This document shows, piece after piece, positions 1 to 10,519 of a DNA stretch of 64,000 bases; positions within the stretch are counted from its first letter, which is position 1; the number at the start of each line of letters is the position of its first letter. Position numbers and translations under genes: made by a program. The notes under the pieces are model-generated. The model was not told where the DNA came from and did no database searches. It was given only the letters and a program-made list of their open reading frames with translations. The stretch is from Beverwykella pulmonaria (taxonomy: Eukaryota > Ascomycota > Dothideomycetes > Pleosporales > Melanommataceae), in contig BCHH01000004.1 of the NCBI GenBank assembly GCA_001599595.1, forward strand, positions 627,905 through 691,904, written 5' to 3'.

Positions 1-1
1 T

Positions 2-373
2 AGACAATCGGGCGGAGAGCCTGGACCAATGGTTCCTAATCAGCAGCAACAGCAACGGTTTTCACCACAACAGCAGCAGCAACTCTCTCCGCAACAAAGA
101 CAACAGCTACAGCAGCTACAGCAGCAGCGGCAGCAGCAGCAGCAGCAGCAGCAGCATCGGCAGATTTATGCCCAACAACAACAGCAGCAGCAGCAACAAG
201 AGCATCACAATCAAGTCGCAGCAAAGAATGCGCAGGCTAACCAAGCAGCATATGCAACACAGCAACAACCAGCCGCCTACTACGGCCAAGCATACATGCA
301 GCAGAATATACAGCAAAACATGCAGCCCTATCCGCCTGTCGCACATCAGAATGGGATGCCATATAGCCAATGA
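2..373 (+). CDS. C-terminal end of a glutamine-rich protein (5' part outside window)
   Basis: The frame is open from the first bases of the window to a TGA at 371-373, so this is the last exon or part-exon of a gene starting to the left. The visible 123 residues are mostly Gln, with Ser, Pro, Ala and Tyr mixed in; CAG and CAA codons alternate and a pure CAG run lies at 131-156. There is no folded domain in view. Such tails are common in fungal transcription co-regulators and other nuclear proteins, but I cannot name the family from this piece. The ATG at 29 is internal to the open frame and is probably not the true start. Confidence 0.6.
   Translation, partial: RQSGGEPGPMVPNQQQQQRFSPQQQQQLSPQQRQQLQQLQQQRQQQQQQQQHRQIYAQQQQQQQQQEHHNQVAAKNAQANQAAYATQQQPAAYYGQAYMQQNIQQNMQPYPPVAHQNGMPYSQ
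131..156 (+). repeat. CAG trinucleotide run
   Basis: About eight uninterrupted CAG units in the coding frame of the glutamine-rich protein, encoding a Gln run. Shorter CAA/CAG blocks flank it up to about position 201. Likely variable in length between strains (inference). Confidence 0.85.
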
Positions 374-639
374 TTTGGGGTTGAAAAGGCCATCGCGCCG
401 CCAAGGACTGGCATTCCTTGCATTTTCGAAGGATTCTGACCTTCACGGAACCATGGCACTCCTCAACTCTGAATATCCACACTATTATAATTATAGCGTT
501 ATAGAATCATTGAGGTCAGCCTAGCTATATATATTTTTTCCCTATACCTTTGTCTTTATTTCGCAGTGCATCGTCTTCTCTGCCTACCTGAAATGGGCGT
601 TAGATGCGGATATGTCATCCCTCATCTCGACAGATGAGA
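374..639. other. Spacer after the glutamine-rich gene
   Basis: Holds the 3' untranslated region of the preceding gene and an AT-rich stretch near 520-545. I see no gene. Confidence 0.5.
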
Positions 640-1293
640 TTATTTCACGTGTAGTCATCGGGAAAACGTCTATTGCGAAGGATCGCACGCGCAGCTCTAT
701 CTAACCCAAGAGCTTGTACTCTCCTTCCCAGACAACCACCCCGCATTCATCGAGCTCATCAAAGCCCTCGTGCAAAACCTCTCGGAGTTTGATAGATAGC
801 CCTACGGCTGGACCACCCGCGACATCCACGACCGTAAGTCCCCCGCCCTCAATGCTCTTATCGTAGGCATTGAGGCCGAACTCCACGACCGTCTCAAATC
901 TTCCCGCACCGCTAAACAACCCAAAAGCACGTCTTCCCCCAACTCCAGAATGAATGGACAAACTTCCACATATCCTAAGCCCGATGCCGAAGCGTGGATA
1001 CAATTAATATCGGGGAAGGGAAGGAGTCGCTGAAGTCTACGTTGTATGTTGTTACGCCGAAGATTGAGACGTATGCGCTTGCCTGTGCGGCGTGGTTAGC
1101 TTATGTGCCGGAGGTGATTCTTGCGCCTTGCAGGAAGGGGGCGGGGAATGATGATATGAACATTGTAAGGTGGGAGGGCTGGAAACAGGCACTGGAGAGG
1201 ATTGGGCAGGATTTAGGGGAAGAGGAGGGGGAGCTATTGAAGAGAGCGGGGGTGACGATGAGGAAGGCTGAACGAGTGAAGGTTAAGAGGTGA
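640..1293 (+). pseudogene. Broken DUF3632-like gene
   Basis: Two reading frames in succession resemble the DUF3632 family of fungal proteins of unknown function. The first runs from about 690 and encodes residues like LTQELVLSFPDNHPAF, then meets an in-frame TAG at 797-799. The second, from about 950 to the TGA at 1291-1293, contains the NEWTNF-like turn, then an in-frame TAA near 976, then a WLAY segment and a final W-x2-W-x3-L-x2-I helix typical of the family end. The parts are in different frames, so at least one frameshift and two stops separate them. No intron I could place repairs both. I read it as a decayed copy; the family match is from memory of its general pattern and is moderate. 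Confidence 0.45.
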
Positions 1294-1494
1294 TGTGCAA
1301 TAGGAAAGCCAGCGTGGGTTGAAAGCCCACCAAAATATGAGCTTTACAGACGTGAGCTCACGCACAGGGCCTCTCCACATTCTTACACTGCCCAAAGACA
1401 AGCATTCCAGGTTGTTGAAGTACGAATGTAGAGAAATCTATTGGTATCATAAAGGTCTATGCAACGCTGGGTATCATGCAAATCAAAGTCTATC

Positions 1495-3607
1495 TCACTC
1501 CTGCACCCTCCCCCTCATCCCTTCCCTCGCCCCATCGAGGCTCTTCTTCACCTCCTCAAACCGAAATTGCTGCAGCGTGTTCATCTCGTGCTCTATTTGT
1601 TCAATCGTCATTATTTCCGTCGTCAGCCGCCTCGTATGCTTCGAGTAGCTCCTCGCTAGCAGGATTTCACCTGAGCTGTGCGCACTCTGTGAGCTCTGGG
1701 AGTTCTGTGGAGGTGTAGCCGGTGGGGTAGCCAGCGTGTGCTCCAATTTCGAAGGCCAGTGTGAGATCCGCGGTTCGGGCTTCGGTGAGTATGTCGTGGG
1801 TGGTAGGTATGTGGGGACGAAGGTCGTTTGAGGGTGTTTTGGGGTGGTGTAGTGTGTGCTTGCTTCTGTGCTGTCGGGTTCAGAGGCGAGAGAGCGGTGC
1901 CGATCCATTGTAGAGGGCCACCGCGATATCCGTGCGTCGATTGTTGATGTAGGCGCTAGGGGTTTGCGCGGCGGCACGCTATTTTGTCGTATGGGGAGAC
2001 TGCGCAAATCGGTGGTAGAAACGCTCCACGGATCGCTGTTCCAAGGCTCAGCCGCAGCCGTGTACTCGGTCTGGTGGATACTCTGTCTCCGACCTGTAGG
2101 GAAGGCTTGCGATTCGTTGGGGGGGGTATGCGAGACATTAAGCGGAGCGACACCCGCCCTGTCCTCACTGTTACGCTTGGAAGAGTATTGGCTGCTTGCT
2201 GCCGGAGTAGGCCCGCGCGAAAAGGGGTCTTCTTGGATGGGGTTCAACATCCTGCTCTCTTGCGCCTTGTGGAACTCGACTTCCTCGAACGTCATTTTCT
2301 TTTTCTCGTTTGCGTTCTTCAGCGCTCGCATATCCATCTTCGGTTCCTGCTGCGAGCCCAATGATCTCGCCATTGTGGCTTCTAGACCGTTGCTCTTGCC
2401 TGAGAAGCTAGTCAAGGTTCCTTTGGACGAGGAGTGAGACACGGTGTCGCGGAGGGTAGAGAATGGTGATGAGACTGCCTTCGTGATCTTTCGGCCCTTG
2501 GCTTGGATCAGGCGCGGGAGGGACAGGGAGCAGGCGACAACGAAGCCGAGTGCGACTTCGACCATGGTCCAGAGACCCAGGTAGAAGCCGTTGTGGGATA
2601 CGTCGGCTTTTCGGAAGACGTCTTCGATTTTCACGGTGAAGACGATGCGCATGGCTGAAGCGGCGCAGGCCCTAGAGTGAGTTGTTAGCTGCTAGCCTTT
2701 CATGTCTGCAGGGAGCGAGTGTACTTACAAAAGCCCGGTTCCAAAAAGCAAGGTGATAACGATTTTCCTTGCGAGCGGCACGTTCAACTGCCAAAGCGAA
2801 GTCGTAGGTAGCAGTAGAATGATAATATCGGAAGTCATGTTGAAAGCGCCTTGGCTCATGACGATCGGGCTATGATCGTGACATTTCCCACCCGGCGTAA
2901 GCTTGTTCCAGATCATCTGTCTTGGGTAACAATAAAATGCTGTCCAAAATGTGAAGACGACGTAGAAAATAAAACAAGCAATGATCATGAACCACGCGCC
3001 GTACCACATGAACTTGTGGTTTTTTCGGTCTGGTGCGAATAGTCGAAGGTACTGTAACAGAATAGCCATCTTTACAAGGAAACTGAGTGGACAGTATGTG
3101 ATTTCAGCGACGTTGAGCCACTGCCGGAGTTGTTAGTTGGGTCCAATGTAGGGAGCTGCCTTCTTACGTAGAGTTGCTGGAAGAGTTGACCGAACGTGAT
3201 ATGCCATTGATGCACTCCCGCGCCCCATTTTACTGCGTAGTATCCAAAGATAATTTCGACGATGATGAGAGGGAAGGCTACGAAGATGAAATCTATACTT
3301 CAATTAGCAAACAAGCCCACCTAAAAATTTAAGCGCAATACTTACAGTCTGCAATCTCGAATGACCGAACGATGGCAAGTTTGGTGTAGACGCGAACAAT
3401 AAGAAATAATCCCGGTATGGCGATACAAGTAATAGCGACAACCAAAAACCACACCTGATCCGGCGAATCCAAAGTCATCGTCGAGTCCTCCCCCTTCGGC
3501 ACCGCCAATGCTCTCTGCGCCAGCATATGTGCCATCTGCAGCGCGACTTCCGCTGCCGACCCACTCGCTGGAATAGTCGCAGATGTACCTTTGGTGGTAG
3601 GCGCCAT
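1495..3607 (-). CDS. Fungal rhodopsin-domain integral membrane protein (seven helices)
   Basis: Four exons join in frame: 3607-3346, 3292-3168, 3120-2729 and 2671-1495, giving 651 residues. Introns have GTAAGT or GTAAGA donors and TAG or CAG acceptors with CTAAC/CTAAT branch sites. The N-terminal third carries seven hydrophobic segments of the fungal rhodopsin domain found in Pth11-related and other integral membrane proteins, including the loop with WHITFGQ and the W-x-Y-C-P aromatic region. The last exon encodes one more helix and a hydrophilic tail of about 330 residues rich in Ser, Pro and Thr, in which a RIS-[RH]-WPS motif appears twice. Members of this family are proposed plasma-membrane sensors, but most have no known ligand and this one lacks an obvious CFEM domain. 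Start chosen at the first ATG of the open exon, followed by an Ala/Ser/Thr-rich leader. Confidence 0.8.
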
Positions 3608-5299
3608 TGCTGCTATCGAGAGATACAGAAATGGAAATTAGTAGGAAACAAAATTAAGCGAGTAATGTCAAGGACGTGGTTGCAAACAGACACGAGCGAA
3701 CCCTACTTGATATGTTGATGGAGGCATCGGACTTTGGTGCGTCTCCGCCACAGCCTGTTCCGTGTTGCAGGCTGGGGTCCGCGCGGGATGCCATGATACT
3801 CAGCACAGATGGTGAACATTTGACAGATGTAGAGAGAACTACGGAGATTGGGATCCTTGCGCTGTCCATGCTCGGCTGTGAGCCTGCATTGCCTGGGAAA
3901 CAATCTGGTGGGGCACATGAGAGGCACGAGGGGTGGAGAGATACACATAGCCGCGTTCTCTTCACCGCCGGCAGACATGGAACGGATAAGTGCTGGTTTC
4001 TTCGGCCTGTGACGCAGATAGACAAAGAATTGGGGTTATGGGTGAGGTGTGAGGTGCAAGCTCGGGGATCGAAACAAAAGTGGGCGGACCCATGCCAAGA
4101 GCGATCGGCGTGATATTTGGCAATCTGATTGGTCCGGACTTTGCTTGAGGCTACGGACTTGGCCACAAGCCTTTCATAACGTTCTGCTTTGATTGGCGTT
4201 CCCACGTGGTGAATGTGTAAAGTCCGTCGCTTTGGGACCTAGATGCTGGCTTCATGGATGCTTTCCTGGGTGCTGGGCATGATCATCGCACAAAGGTAAT
4301 GCACTTCTGCACGCCACCATTTGCCGCTTGTGGTATCTCAATCTTGAGTTCATCGAATATGAGGACGTCTGAATCAGAATTCAGAGACAATTTTGAGCAT
4401 GTCGAGATGTCGTCTTCGTGTACCACCTCGCGCTGAATTCCAGCGGCGTAGAAGAATCCCTTTCATGGGGTTGCAAACCACTTGACCGGGGCTTATTTAC
4501 ACTGTTATTTTCGTCTCAGCTCGGTTGTGGCGTCTAGTCCGTGCCACGCCACATCTCACAGCGACCTCAAACACCACACACAGCAATAAATTTCGGCTGA
4601 CCTGAGTCACCGATCTAATCGCGAATAAGCGTCTTTACTTTCCCGATAGGGTAAGTGTTTGCGATGTCCGTCTGTTGCTGTAGTGTTACTGAGCGTTCAC
4701 GTGGCTCGCCTATTTGTTTCATAGCTTGGTCCCTGGTTGGAGTTTCAAGGCTGCAGGGACAGTGCGCGGGGCGATCCGCTTAGCGTGTCCGTTGATCGAG
4801 GCTTTGGGGTTTGAAATGAGTCAACGCTACATAAGCATGCACAATGCACAGAAATGTGTAGATTCCCGAGTTGTGGGTAGCTTAAAGGTGTCACGGTGCT
4901 TGTAAAGGTATGTCTGCTTTGTGCCTCCTACGCATGCTTAAATTCACCTTTCCTCCTAAAGCCGCGATTTCAACACATCCAATCGCAGGCGCTGCAGATC
5001 TCCAGCCCACAATCACCCCGGATCATTACCAATCTACAAGAAAAGGAAGAGTAAATAGAGAAGCTCTAGGGGCATACCGTATAAGGTCATGATTAATCGC
5101 TCTTCCCGTAACGCAATTTTTACTACGCTAAAATCCTAGAATACCTTGCTTATATGATAGTACCTAACCTGTCTTCATATCGACAGACCCATCATTGCCA
5201 CTACCAATGATGGAAAGATCAGGGTGCTAAGGCACATCTCGAAGCATCACATCGTGATGAGATAAATATTATAACTCATTAGGGCGTTATGTAGAGCAA
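3608..5299. other. Intergenic region upstream of the receptor-like gene
   Basis: Long ORFs on both strands between 3650 and 4205 have no family resemblance and oppose each other, so I do not call them. ATTGG (inverted CCAAT) motifs near 4130 and 4195 suit a promoter for the minus-strand gene. From 4250 to 5300 I see no gene. Confidence 0.4.
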
Positions 5300-6060
5300 G
5301 ACAGAGGACAAGTAGATTTACTCTAGCCTTCCTTTAATAACCTCCTAGAGATCCTTCCAGATGCAATCGCACATGATAAATCCCCCCTTTGTACCCATCA
5401 ATGAGGGCATGTAGCAATGCTATCCGTCCTCAGATGTGCTATCGTCAGCTACATATGGGTTTGTGCCATTTGTATTTGAGATAGTCAGTCGTGGTGTGCT
5501 ATCCCTAGAGTTATAGCCTGGTGTCTCAGGCGGGAGTGTGTTGTCGTGCTAGCGTCATGTTGTGGGGTCGAAGAGAGTGCTCTAAGGGTGTTCGCAACTT
5601 TGAATAGATTCTCAGCTTGCGCGTGGGCAAATTAACCCAAAAGGCGTGTGAGATTGGGTTGTTTGTCTTTAATGATGCGTTTGTATACAGTGTGCATCTT
5701 TGTGGTTGTAGCTAGACAGTTAATTTCCAGTGTGTTCGGTTAAACATGTCTTGTTCTGGGATACGTGTAAAGCCAAAAAAGGCAGATATGCTGTAACATT
5801 TATGTGGTATTACCCAAAGAGGGAATCCGTTGACTTAGCACTAAGCGCGTCATGTACTTCAACAATATGTGGATGAATTCCTCGTCGTCGAGTCGCTGCT
5901 GTAACATCGCTCCACTTATGATTCTCATCTTACTCTCCACCTTGACTCTCGCCATATAGAAGTCACTGTTCTTGACGAACCCTTATAAGTCTTTAACTAT
6001 GGCGTTGATCGGCTCTCTCTCTCTGACGGTCTAGAAACTACTTATAATTGTAGAAATGAA
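5300..6060 (-). pseudogene. Unassigned degraded coding relic
   Basis: Read on the minus strand, two stretches look like former protein: about 6040-5830, with a basic, amphipathic segment around ESKMRIISGAMLQQRL, and about 5560-5430, with a Pro/Thr/Ser-rich segment around TLPPETPGYNSRDS. They sit in different frames and are split by many stops, a pattern common for old transposable-element or gene remnants in fungi. I found no terminal repeats, reverse transcriptase or transposase motif, so the class is open. Confidence 0.2.
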
Positions 6061-6555
6061 GTGTTTTGCAAGGCGATGGTTATTTTCTGTCCAGGAACTC
6101 CCTCTTCGGGTTTAGTGCAGTCCCTCGCTTATCCATATCGGGCATTGCTCCTCGTCCCAAACATGAAGGCCTGCGCTCTCCGTGTTATTGTTTTAAGGTG
6201 TAAAAAGCAACCTCCCAAGTTGCGAGAATTTATCTGTATCAGAGGCACGTTATCAGGTAAGCTCGTGCGCCCGTATTTGCACCCACCCGTGCAGTGTCCC
6301 AGTATTTAGCCAAAACACAAGTTTGATGTTTAGAAAATTTTTCTTAATTGTAGGCGAGCTTACCAACCACTAGGTATTTGGGGAAACAGAAAGCCACTCG
6401 TCTACGCTAAGAGGGGTTGAACACGTTTTCGCCAATTCCACCACTCATTTGCGCCCGTAGTCCACCAAGCGAGAACCGATATCGCTTATAAACCATTTGT
6501 CACAGCGGTCGTGCTGCCATGCTGCCAGTCCTACCAAGGAGCTACTAAACTATTA

Positions 6556-6562
6556 TATATAA
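6556..6562 (+). promoter_or_regulatory. Putative TATA box of the metallo-beta-lactamase-fold gene
   Basis: TATATAA about 95 bases before the chosen ATG at 6657, inside a short AT-rich tract. Confidence 0.4.
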
Positions 6563-6656
6563 GGCAGAATCGAAGTGGGGATATGAAATGACATCCGAGT
6601 CACATCACCTGGCAGCGTTATCATATATATATCCAAACCGACTCCACATATTCGTA

Positions 6657-7703
6657 ATGAAGCCCTTGTTTTCTCTCTTCTTTTCAGTCCTCCTTTTTTC
6701 TTCTCTCGCTGCTCAATGCTCTATTCAGGATGAGATAAATGAGGTTTTCCTTCCCTTGCCAGAAACTTCCAAAGGCCTCGCAATCGGCCCCGAAGGATAT
6801 GTGGTTGAATCTTTTGGTGGGGGCGTGTATATGGTTACTGATGGCTCATACCAATGTCTCTTCGTCGCCTCTACAAAAGGTGTCATTTTAGTCGACTTAC
6901 CCCCAACAATCGGCAAAAATATCTTCTTCGCCATTGGCAACATTACCGATAAGCCGATTACTCATTTCGTGTATTCCCATTCACATGCTGACCACATCGG
7001 CACGGCATCACTGGTCGCGAAGCCCGGCGTCGAAGTCATTGCACACGAAGAAACCACCGAACTTCTACGTACATATGCAGACCCAAGTCGGCCAATTCCA
7101 ACAAAGTCATTCGAGCACGATTACGTCGTGCAGTCAGGGAACCAAACCGTCCACCTCTCTTACAAAGGCGAAAATCACTGCCGAGGAAATATATTCATCT
7201 ATGCCCCGTCCGCTCATGTCCTCATGCTTGTGGATGTTGTATTTCCAGGCTGGGCTCCATTCTCTCAGCTCGCAGTTTCTAGTAACATTCCCGGCTGGAT
7301 CAACGCACACACTCAGATCTTGAAAGACTACCCCAAAATGAAACATTACATTGGGGGCCATCTTGGACGGTCGGGAAATCGACAGGATGTACTCATTCAG
7401 CAGGAATATATGCATGATTTACGCACTGCGTGCACAGCCGCAATCGAATTGACAGCTACAGCAGACCCGGTACTTGGCGCGATGCATATTCAGGACACGG
7501 TTTTGGCGGCGAATCCAGGAAATTACTGGGCTGTTTTCAAGGCGTATTTGGACTTGGTTGCGGAAAGGTGTGCCAATGTGACAAATGAGAAGTGGTTGGG
7601 CAAACTAGGCGCTGTGGATGTGTTTGCGTTTGAAAGCGCATATGCGATGGTTGAGCATTTGAGGTTGGACTATAACGTTCTTGGGCCGTTCCGGAATGTG
7701 TAA
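6657..7703 (+). CDS. Secreted metallo-beta-lactamase-fold hydrolase
   Basis: Single-exon gene of 348 residues. The ATG at 6657 starts a clear signal peptide (basic residue, then a Phe/Leu/Ser-rich core ending near Ala-Gln-Cys at 19-21); the upstream in-frame ATG at 6588 would add 23 residues and hide it. The metal site H-x-H-x-D-H is present at residues 108-113 in the SHSHADHIG context, followed by a His about 60 residues later in GENH, an Asp in LVDVVFPG, and a last His in YIGGHLG, as expected for a two-zinc member of this superfamily. The substrate cannot be told from sequence; related fungal proteins are often simply called MBL-fold proteins, some acting on lactones or xenobiotics. Its 3' end meets a HET relic on the other strand. 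Confidence 0.8.
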   Translation: MKPLFSLFFSVLLFSSLAAQCSIQDEINEVFLPLPETSKGLAIGPEGYVVESFGGGVYMVTDGSYQCLFVASTKGVILVDLPPTIGKNIFFAIGNITDKPITHFVYSHSHADHIGTASLVAKPGVEVIAHEETTELLRTYADPSRPIPTKSFEHDYVVQSGNQTVHLSYKGENHCRGNIFIYAPSAHVLMLVDVVFPGWAPFSQLAVSSNIPGWINAHTQILKDYPKMKHYIGGHLGRSGNRQDVLIQQEYMHDLRTACTAAIELTATADPVLGAMHIQDTVLAANPGNYWAVFKAYLDLVAERCANVTNEKWLGKLGAVDVFAFESAYAMVEHLRLDYNVLGPFRNV

Positions 7704-7724
7704 TGCTAGCCTAGTCACACGAAG

Positions 7725-7985
7725 GAAACAGTTGACGAAAGTGATAAGCTCGACCAGCTTCAGTGATCGGATTGCTTCCCATGCAGCAATGGTAAACTGC
7801 CAGTAGACATCCTCTTTGGTCTTCTCGTAGTCTGGTGAGGACATTTGAAGCCCTGACCCTCTGAACATACCATACATAGCATGTATCCGATCGCGAGGAT
7901 CTACAGCTCCACAGGCTCTTCTGGAGAGCATGAGACGCGGATCCAATAAGTTTATCATAGTAGAGAAATAGGGTGTTAGCACTGA
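7725..7985 (-). pseudogene. HET-domain (heterokaryon incompatibility) fragment
   Basis: The minus strand encodes about 85 residues with the hallmark of the second half of HET domains: a Ser/Arg-rich helix, then DPRDRIHAMYGM, then PDYEKTKEDVY-W, matching the usual D-P-R-D-R-I-Y-x2-L-G-L ... DY-x-K-x3-E-V-Y pattern. There is no start, no N-terminal half and no C-terminal extension in the neighbouring frames, so this is a fragment. HET proteins trigger cell death on non-self recognition and are often duplicated and lost in filamentous ascomycetes (established for the family). The coding sequence continues antisense into the end of the MBL-fold gene but loses resemblance there. Confidence 0.55.
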
Positions 7986-8435
7986 CGACTAAGACAATTT
8001 TAACATAAAAGTCAAGTTATGTCATAGGACCGGTATTCCTGGTAAGTATTTGCCTCCGTAATTTAAGAGCCATACTAACGATAGCCAGCCGTATTCGCAA
8101 GTTGTGCCTAGCAAAGATTAGACTCGGCCTGGGGCCCAGGCAGAGGAAAAAACATATCAAATCTGTCCTACTGATTTTGCTATCAGTGCATTAATGCATA
8201 CATAATTCAATGGCGTACCACACAGAGCAACGCAACATCTTTGAACTTAAGATGTAGGACACGTTCTCGGCGCGAAGATTTTCAAGATCAACAACGCTCA
8301 TGAAGTGCAGCCGTATCCTCGAATACGTGTCATCTATGGTAACAAGATAGAGCTCAATCGACTTCGACCGTCTGCACTCCCTTTACCACAGAGTGAAAAG
8401 CGGGCTCTCTATCTAATCTCGATTTAGCCTGGTTC

Positions 8436-8843
8436 ATGATCCCAGGCCACTCTTCCCCCGTCTTTCTGCCTGAGTATTCCGGACCGCTCCACACGCAGCA
8501 CGCGATACGCTCCTGGGACATCTCAACCGTTGTTCAAGAGAAATACCACGTGCATCGGTTTTCTCAGAAAGTCAAGTTAAATTTTTCTGTTCTCCTCAGA
8601 ATGCAAAGGTTTTTCGTCCGTGGTACCAAACCAGCAGACTTCCACATCATGTTCTTGGTGATCAAGATGTCACTGCCTGTTGAGAGAGTCGAAGTCGAGT
8701 TTAAGGAGGTCAACGATGACAATGTGCTGACTATCAAAGTTTTCGGCAAGTACCCACTTCTAAAGCCGCCTTCTCAACTCGGGAATTGGAGTCTCTTATT
8801 CAATTCGGACTACTCTCAGTTCCTCAAAGATGAACCACTGTAA
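8436..8843 (+). CDS. Hypothetical protein, possibly incomplete
   Basis: An ATG-started frame of 135 residues with mixed composition and alternating charged and hydrophobic residues in the second half (VERVEVEFKEVNDDNVLTIK), which looks like beta-sheet protein. A second open frame at 8251-8421 in another phase has similar protein-like character and may be an upstream exon or a shifted part of the same gene, but I could not place a convincing intron. I do not recognise a family. It may be a small gene or a remnant. Confidence 0.3.
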   Translation: MIPGHSSPVFLPEYSGPLHTQHAIRSWDISTVVQEKYHVHRFSQKVKLNFSVLLRMQRFFVRGTKPADFHIMFLVIKMSLPVERVEVEFKEVNDDNVLTIKVFGKYPLLKPPSQLGNWSLLFNSDYSQFLKDEPL

Positions 8844-9598
8844 CCTCAAGCATTATTCTTGATGATTTTCTAGAAGTAATAGGCAGAAATTTACTGAGAC
8901 GAGTTTGCGCAGGCCAGTTGTGCCTGGGGTGCGCTCATCGAAAGCCAAGCCGCCCAGGATCTAGATCCAAAGAATGCCATATGAAACGAATCTTGTTCTG
9001 TCCCCTTTTGGCATACATCGAGAAGCTCGCGGCTAAGATAGGTTCTGGGTTGACGACGATTAAGATGAGCAGTAGACTTCTTTTAGCCACTCTTCTCCAT
9101 CCCGAGGCAAGAGTAAGAGCTGCAGATGTAGGTGCTGAGAGAAACAATAACTATCTCCGAGTATGCATGTGAAATAGGAATACTTAGTTAAGAAACTCCC
9201 TCCAATTTCTCTCGTGCGAGTGCCGATTTATAGAGCGTAGGTGGTATTTTTTTAAATGTTTGAACGGGTCAATGTTGAATGTTCTGAAGGTCCATGACTG
9301 TAATCGTTTACGTTGTCTTTGATCCCCCGAACCTCCTGAACAATCGATCCCTGACTCAAATTTCAGACGTTGATCTTCGCATTCTATTTGAGTCTGTGTT
9401 GCACCGCCTTGCGGCCAAGGAATATGTGGCCCCCATTTGATCCTTTGTGTTTCACCTGCCACACCACAATTAGGCATCCATATAAACGACCATGAACCAC
9501 ATCTCATTCTCGAGAGACCTGTTTAGTCCATTCGCAGTTGCTCAAGATATCCGTGCAAAAACTAAACTCATTGAATCTCTCATCCCAAACACTGCACG
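8844..9598. other. Intergenic
   Basis: Several short overlapping ORFs on both strands without family resemblance; no gene called. The last 100 bases are probably the promoter and 5' leader of the small membrane protein gene. Confidence 0.4.
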
Positions 9599-10210
9599 AT
9601 GCCCACCCCTCAAAACCGCCCATTGAAAGAGCAATTCCTGCGCACTGTCGCACTGTTCCAGGCATTGGCCGCCTTCCCTATAGCCTTCTTTTTGGGAACT
9701 TGTGCATGGTTTGAGCTCTTTGAGAGATATGGTGGATTTTATTACTTCTTGTACATCTTCCTTGACACTTGCACTTCAAAAGCTAATCATAAACAGTTCT
9801 GATTCCATAACCGCGCTAATGGCGTCTGGGATCATATTCATTGTTATCGTACAGCGCAAAGTCGCCGCCACGAATTTTCTCACCCTCAGTTTTGAGGCTA
9901 GTAAAACCTTCCTTGCTACCGGACTGTGGGTGTGGCTATTGGTGGATTCGGCCACTAGCTCGTGGCCGGTGGAGAGGATTCCTAGGGCATTCACGGCATC
10001 GATTCTGTTGGTGTGAGTAGTCTCAGATACGTAATTTGCTATGATGTTCAGAATAAACCACTAACATGACGGCGCAGATTATTCTTCTATCCTGTTTTTG
10101 GATATGCAATTGTTCAATGGAAAGTTGGCGGTGATGAGGACAGAGCTGAGGCGTTGGAAGAAAGGGCTGAACAAGGTGATTCAGAAAGGACGCCTCTTCT
10201 CTCAAGTTGA
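9599..10210 (+). CDS. Small integral membrane protein (about four helices)
   Basis: Three exons, 9599-9750, 9797-10012 and 10078-10210, join in frame to 166 residues. Intron 1 is 46 bases with a GTACAT donor, a CTAAT branch site and a CAG acceptor; intron 2 has GTGAGT, CTAAC and CAG. The product has about four hydrophobic segments (around residues 18-38, 50-70, 80-105 and 120-140) and a hydrophilic tail ending ERTPLLSS. I do not recognise the family. The splice sites all keep phase and the hydrophobic pattern is continuous across junctions, which supports a real gene. No partner can be inferred from the neighbours. Confidence 0.6.
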
Positions 10211-10519
10211 AGTAAGCCTTGGTCCAACTTGGTCACCGTTTTGGACAAGTTTTTAATTCTGAAGATCCCTTAAAGTTCGCATTTCTTAACGACAATGTGT
10301 GTGGAAATTTCTGAGGCTCTCGGCTCTGAAGGCGTAGAATTCATCGCAACAGAGAACTCCAGCAACTGTTATCAAGACAACGCTTCATTCATAAACAGCT
10401 GTGTTTTATAAACTTTTTAATGAAACAGGGGCCGTTAGCTCTTGGAATGGGTCTATAGCTAGCAATTTTGTAACGGTTTCGGCTTTCTTGACGTAGCTAG
10501 TTGATCATGGTCAGACGGC
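10211..10519. other. Intergenic, AT-rich
   Basis: No coding signal seen; probably 3' flank of the small membrane protein gene. Confidence 0.4.

Noticed and set aside
1856..2437. A 193-codon plus-strand ORF
   Set aside because: Antisense to exon 4 of the receptor-like gene, which is joined in frame to three other exons.
3676..4113. A 145-codon plus-strand ORF facing a 183-codon minus-strand ORF
   Set aside because: Neither has a motif, partner exon or family look; the region is more likely promoter.
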